DNA of 16,345 bases from Candidatus Woesearchaeota archaeon. Lineage in GTDB: Archaea; Nanobdellota; Nanobdellia; Woesearchaeales; UBA11576. This document shows, piece by piece, positions 12,870 through 16,345 of the stretch. The stretch is from the NCBI GenBank assembly GCA_019322385.1, contig JAHWIS010000002.1:1-16345 (forward strand), read 5' to 3'. The translations under genes were made by a program, and so were the position numbers. Numbering within the stretch: position 1 is the stretch's first letter; every line of letters starts with the position of its first letter. The notes below the pieces were generated by a model. It was not told the origin of the DNA and did not search any database. It was given only the letters and a program-made list of their open reading frames with translations.

Positions 12870-15800
12870 TTATACGATTGCTATAGTAAGATTCACCCTT
12901 CCATCATCTGTAACACCATGGTGCTGTATGTAGATGGTGTACTTGCCTGCTGGGATCATGTCATCGCCTCCTATGAACACGTCATCGTATCTCAGTTCGT
13001 TCTGGATGACAAACTCCTGTGCTTTCTTGCCAAAGCTGAATGAAGGCGTCTCAAGGTCAAGGAACTCATTGTCCTCAAGATAATCATCGATGTCTGCAGT
13101 GTCGAACTGCTTAGACATGAATATCTTTATCGTGTTGATGCCTGTCTCTGTCTGGACAATGCCTCCGCCAGCCACTGATCCAGTGTTCTCTGTTGCAATG
13201 CCTATGTACTGGTTGCCTTCTGTTGCGTAAGTGAGATGATTTGTTGTTGCTCCGCCTCCTGTGTAGACGACTCTCAATGTCTTGTTTGTCACAGGTATCA
13301 GCTCTGCAGCGACTGTCACGAATACGCTTGATGAAATCGTCTGTGCACCTGCTGCTGTTGTGGCTATAGCGTATATCTCATTCTGACCTGTCTCTAATGT
13401 GATGTTCTCAAAGATGTTTGTTGTGGTGAATGTCTGTGAAGCAGATGTGTAGTTGCTTCCGTCAGGGTGAAGCGCTATGACTTGCACAGATGTATTGCCT
13501 GTTACAAAGACCTTTACGCTGATGTTTACTGCTGCATTGTCAGTTGTGAATATCTCTCCATCTGCAGGTGATGATATTGAAATGCTAACTCCGCCTGCTG
13601 CGACAATTATCTTGTAATGCTCTGTGTCGCCCCAGTTTCCAGCCTTGTCTTTTGCTTTTGCGTGGAAGTAATATGTTCCGTCGCCTAATGAATTGTAGTT
13701 AGTGAACCATTCATCTCCTGAGTCTGCTTTTTTGACCTCTATCGCGTAATCGACTGAAGCTGTTGTGTTTGCGCAGCTATTGGAGTTGTTGCAAACAAAG
13801 CTGTTTGTTGAGGTGTCTATATTCGATGTTGATCCTGCAATCGAGAGGTTATGCCTGTTGTCATTGTCAGAGGTGAGACCAGAGATGACTACGTAGATAT
13901 CATTTGAGTTATCATCTACTGTCTCATTCACTGTAAGGTTGAACTGGTATATCTCTGCATCTTCCATGTCTTCTGCGTATCTTATGTCCTGGCTGATGGT
14001 TGCAATATTGCTGATCTTGTCGCTCTCGTCAAACTCATCTATTTCATCACCTTCAGATACTTTTACCAAGGAGACACTGATATCCATTATGTCACCATAA
14101 TCAGAGACAAGCTCTGCAAGGGCTGCTCTTACTCGGACAGATTCGTTCTCTGTAAAGTTGGAATGCAACTGGCTGAATACAGCGTATGTGTGCGGTGAGG
14201 AGACAGAGCTGTTGGCGCGCAAGAGCTGGGCAAAGCCATTGTTTCGGAGCGGTTGCAGGGTCTCCCAGTATCTTTCTTCTTCTATGCTGTCTGGAGCAGT
14301 TCCTGGGTGGGTGTCGAGGAGGTATGAGTATGCTTCAATTCCGCTTCGATTGCCATTGCTTAATATGTCTGCTGCAGTCCAGTTGAATTCTGCAGAATTG
14401 ACTGCGTATTCAGTGTTCTGGTCTGGGTGCGTTGTGCTGTTTATTACTGGCTTGTCAGGAGCAGTAAGGTCTATCCTTGTGCCGTTTGATGTTGCTGGTG
14501 ATGTGCTAAGGTTGAATGGGTTGTATGCCTGGACCTCGAATGAATAGAGTGAATTTTCCTTAAGGTCTAGATCTGTGACTGTGATGCTTGTGTCTGTGCC
14601 TGCATCTGTCCAGTTGCAGTCATTGTTATAGCATGAAGAGTTTTCCAAAATCCTGTATCTGTAATAGATTTCTGCTATATCATCTGTAGCGTTGAACCAG
14701 TTTGCATGCAGTGTTGTGTCGCTGTTCCACCAATCAATATCGCCTGAAACACCGTCGTATACTATCGGCGCAGTGGGTGGGGTGTAGTCTTGGGTGAATG
14801 AGTATATTATTGAATCGTTCAGTGTTATATTTCCGCCTGCAGTGTCTCTTATCTGGTAAAACACTGTCTTGTTGCCTGTTGCGTCGCTGAGGAGCCAGGC
14901 CGTTACCTCTGTGCATTCTTCCCAAGGCGCTGAGTTAAGGTTTGACTCGTTATCATTTGCCCAGCGGCACTTGTCGATCCCTATTGTTGAATTGTAAGTA
15001 AGGTTAAGGAATACATTCCTTGTGCCTGTAGTCTCAGTGCCGTTAGGCCCGACTATCGTGATGTTGCCTGACGGAGCGAGTGTCTTTGTGGTTATCGGAC
15101 CCCAGTCTGTGACATTTGCATTCACATTCCCGCCATTGGTGCTGTTGTATGGATAAGCAGTGCCGCTGTCGCCAAAACCATCCATGTTCAGGTCGATTAT
15201 GTCCAGGGTGAGGATGTCATCCCATGAGTTTCCTCTCGAGCAGTTAGGTCCGCAATTGGTGCCGTTTGTTGTGTTGAAATGATTCAATGCAGTCTCTGAT
15301 GATGCATGCAGACCGTTATTTGTGAATGTATTGTAATAGATAAGGTTGTATTCTGGAGGAGAGCCTGAAAAATAATCAAGAGACATTCCTGCTACATTAG
15401 AATCAAAAGTGCTGTTCTTCACTATGTTGTTGTCAGAGTTCTGATAGATGCGCATTCCAGATGTTCCGCTGTTGGAAGCGCTTATGTAAGTGAAGTTGTT
15501 GCTATTTGAATTTGTAAGGAGGAAACTGCTGTATATCGTCGATGCTGTGAAATTCAAGACATCCCAGTAATCTGCTCCGGCCATGTTCAAAGCGATTCCT
15601 CCTTGATCTGAAGTCAGGTTGAAGATGTGGCCGTTGTCTGAGTATTCAAGCCTTGCATTCCCCAACGAGTTGTTGTAAAACACCAATGAATCAAGCATTG
15701 CATCATTCGAGTAATAGAGGTTTAATCCATATTGGCTGTTGTTGGATATCTCTGAACCTGTGACGTTGGTATAGTTGGAATAATTGAGATATATCCCATA

Positions 15801-16345
15801 AGTGCAGTTATAGACAATGACATTGTCTATGTAGCTGTTGTTGACCTTGTCGAACAGGATGCCGTACTGGCTGCTGTTCACTGTTATGTCTTCGACTGAA
15901 TTGTTGTATGAAGGGTCTAAATATATCGCCTGGCTGAAGTTGCTCAGTGTGCAGCCTGTTATTGATACCCTGTCCTCGTCCTGCACCATGATGCCTGCGT
16001 AAGAGCTGTCGCCTGTGAAAGATGAGCTGTTGCAGTTTAATGTAAGGTCGCTGACATTGAGGATCAGCAAAGCAGTGTTCTTGCTAAAGAAGCCATAGTC
16101 TTTCTGGCAGAGCTCTGTATCATTGTTTATCCAGAATGCATCAGAGTCATTGTATATCTTTCCCTGATATGTTGACTCATTATCAAGGTCGACGCAGCCT
16201 ACATATGGAGGCACTGTTATGTTTGCCTTTATGTTTACGTTGTATGTGGCGTCTGCATGGTCGCACTCGTAGACATGCGAGTCATTAATCTTTGCTATGG
16301 CAAATATGCATTCATAATCTGAAGGTGTGGCTCCTGTTGCTGTCG
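12870..16345 (-). CDS. Giant beta-helix/FN3 cell-surface glycoprotein, 5' end missing
   Basis: The frame ends at TAA 12872-12870 and is open to the right edge, giving 1157 visible residues; the N-terminus lies beyond the window. Domains in visible numbering: a short strand segment with Cys (1-85); a right-handed parallel beta-helix of PbH1 repeats (about 90-370), closed by the NosD-like NSWDD...DLNMDGFGD segment (372-395); an Ig-like domain with two Cys (about 430-515); an FN3 domain (about 522-625); a larger FN3-like region with an insertion (about 630-905); another Ig-like domain starting SISSPADG (about 945-1035); and a C-terminal domain with no membrane anchor. Sequons N-x-S/T are very dense, indicating heavy N-glycosylation. 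It should be extracellular and may be an adhesin or sugar-binding surface protein. It is the first gene of the visible pilus operon, five bases from the next gene. Confidence 0.9.
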   Translation of the reverse strand, partial: TATGATPSDYECIFAIAKINDSHVYECDHADATYNVNIKANITVPPYVGCVDLDNESTYQGKIYNDSDAFWINNDTELCQKDYGFFSKNTALLILNVSDLTLNCNSSSFTGDSSYAGIMVQDEDRVSITGCTLSNFSQAIYLDPSYNNSVEDITVNSSQYGILFDKVNNSYIDNVIVYNCTYGIYLNYSNYTNVTGSEISNNSQYGLNLYYSNDAMLDSLVFYNNSLGNARLEYSDNGHIFNLTSDQGGIALNMAGADYWDVLNFTASTIYSSFLLTNSNSNNFTYISASNSGTSGMRIYQNSDNNIVKNSTFDSNVAGMSLDYFSGSPPEYNLIYYNTFTNNGLHASSETALNHFNTTNGTNCGPNCSRGNSWDDILTLDIIDLNMDGFGDSGTAYPYNSTNGGNVNANVTDWGPITTKTLAPSGNITIVGPNGTETTGTRNVFLNLTYNSTIGIDKCRWANDNESNLNSAPWEECTEVTAWLLSDATGNKTVFYQIRDTAGGNITLNDSIIYSFTQDYTPPTAPIVYDGVSGDIDWWNSDTTLHANWFNATDDIAEIYYRYRILENSSCYNNDCNWTDAGTDTSITVTDLDLKENSLYSFEVQAYNPFNLSTSPATSNGTRIDLTAPDKPVINSTTHPDQNTEYAVNSAEFNWTAADILSNGNRSGIEAYSYLLDTHPGTAPDSIEEERYWETLQPLRNNGFAQLLRANSSVSSPHTYAVFSQLHSNFTENESVRVRAALAELVSDYGDIMDISVSLVKVSEGDEIDEFDESDKISNIATISQDIRYAEDMEDAEIYQFNLTVNETVDDNSNDIYVVISGLTSDNDNRHNLSIAGSTSNIDTSTNSFVCNNSNSCANTTASVDYAIEVKKADSGDEWFTNYNSLGDGTYYFHAKAKDKAGNWGDTEHYKIIVAAGGVSISISSPADGEIFTTDNAAVNISVKVFVTGNTSVQVIALHPDGSNYTSASQTFTTTNIFENITLETGQNEIYAIATTAAGAQTISSSVFVTVAAELIPVTNKTLRVVYTGGGATTNHLTYATEGNQYIGIATENTGSVAGGGIVQTETGINTIKIFMSKQFDTADIDDYLEDNEFLDLETPSFSFGKKAQEFVIQNELRYDDVFIGGDDMIPAGKYTIYIQHHGVTDDGRVNLTIAIV

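Noticed and set aside
16212..16214. GTG as the start of the giant surface protein
   Set aside because: The frame continues without a stop to the window edge (residues such as DYECIFAIAKIND upstream look like genuine folded protein), so the gene is truncated by the window.
1..16345. CRISPR arrays, tRNA, rRNA, insertion sequences
   Set aside because: I saw no regularly spaced repeats, no cloverleaf or rRNA core sequences, and no transposase-like frames or terminal repeats.

Overview
The window looks like part of a chromosome from a DPANN archaeon, most likely in the Woesearchaeota/Pacearchaeota (Nanoarchaeota-like) group. The signs are archaeal promoters (BRE plus TTTATATA-type TATA boxes), archaeal-type pilin leader peptides, a FlaI/GspE-like secretion ATPase, GAGGTGAT-type ribosome binding sites, short tightly overlapping genes, and lineage-typical protein forms such as a KGQIW pilin-like protein and a free-standing NFACT-R domain. 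The phylum is inferred from protein style, not from a marker search. Every gene I can support lies on the minus strand, so transcription runs from high to low coordinates.

Region A (about 16345 to 4807) is a type IV pilus / Tad-Epd-like secretion locus. In transcription order it has: a very large, sequon-rich beta-helix/FN3 surface protein whose 5' end is off the window; a KKA-type pilin-like protein; a four-cysteine pilin; a small two-helix membrane protein; a second four-cysteine pilin; a single-span membrane protein; a KGQIW pilin-like protein; the motor ATPase with a Pro/Ala-rich tether; a 76-residue helical protein; a TadB/FlaJ-like platform protein with its own Pro/Ala/Lys-rich tether; and a second, TadC-like platform protein. 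Gaps are very short or negative, as expected for one or two polycistronic units. The prepilin peptidase is not in the window. A reasonable inference is a surface filament or secretion machine that displays, or works alongside, the giant glycoprotein, possibly for adhesion to a host or partner cell.

Region B (4775 to 3670) holds two housekeeping genes joined by an ATGA overlap: a MazG-like nucleotide pyrophosphohydrolase and a stand-alone NFACT-R/coiled-coil protein equal to the C-terminal half of RqcH/NEMF.

Region C (3640 to 2860) is a monocistronic unit with its own promoter, Shine-Dalgarno site and poly-T terminator. It encodes a secreted, glutamine-rich coiled-coil protein.

Region D (about 2801 to 291) is a second operon. 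A strong promoter is overlapped by a palindrome and followed by a second palindrome and a roughly 200-nt leader with a long hairpin ending in T5. Then come an AbrB-like regulator (GTG start), a previously hidden 53-residue ORF that overlaps both neighbours, a KefB-type cation:proton antiporter with an RCK domain, and a YhbY-type RNA-binding protein coupled by ATGA. The last 290 bases hold three consecutive perfect triloop inverted repeats, a TATA box and the first 52 codons of an unidentified gene running off the left edge.
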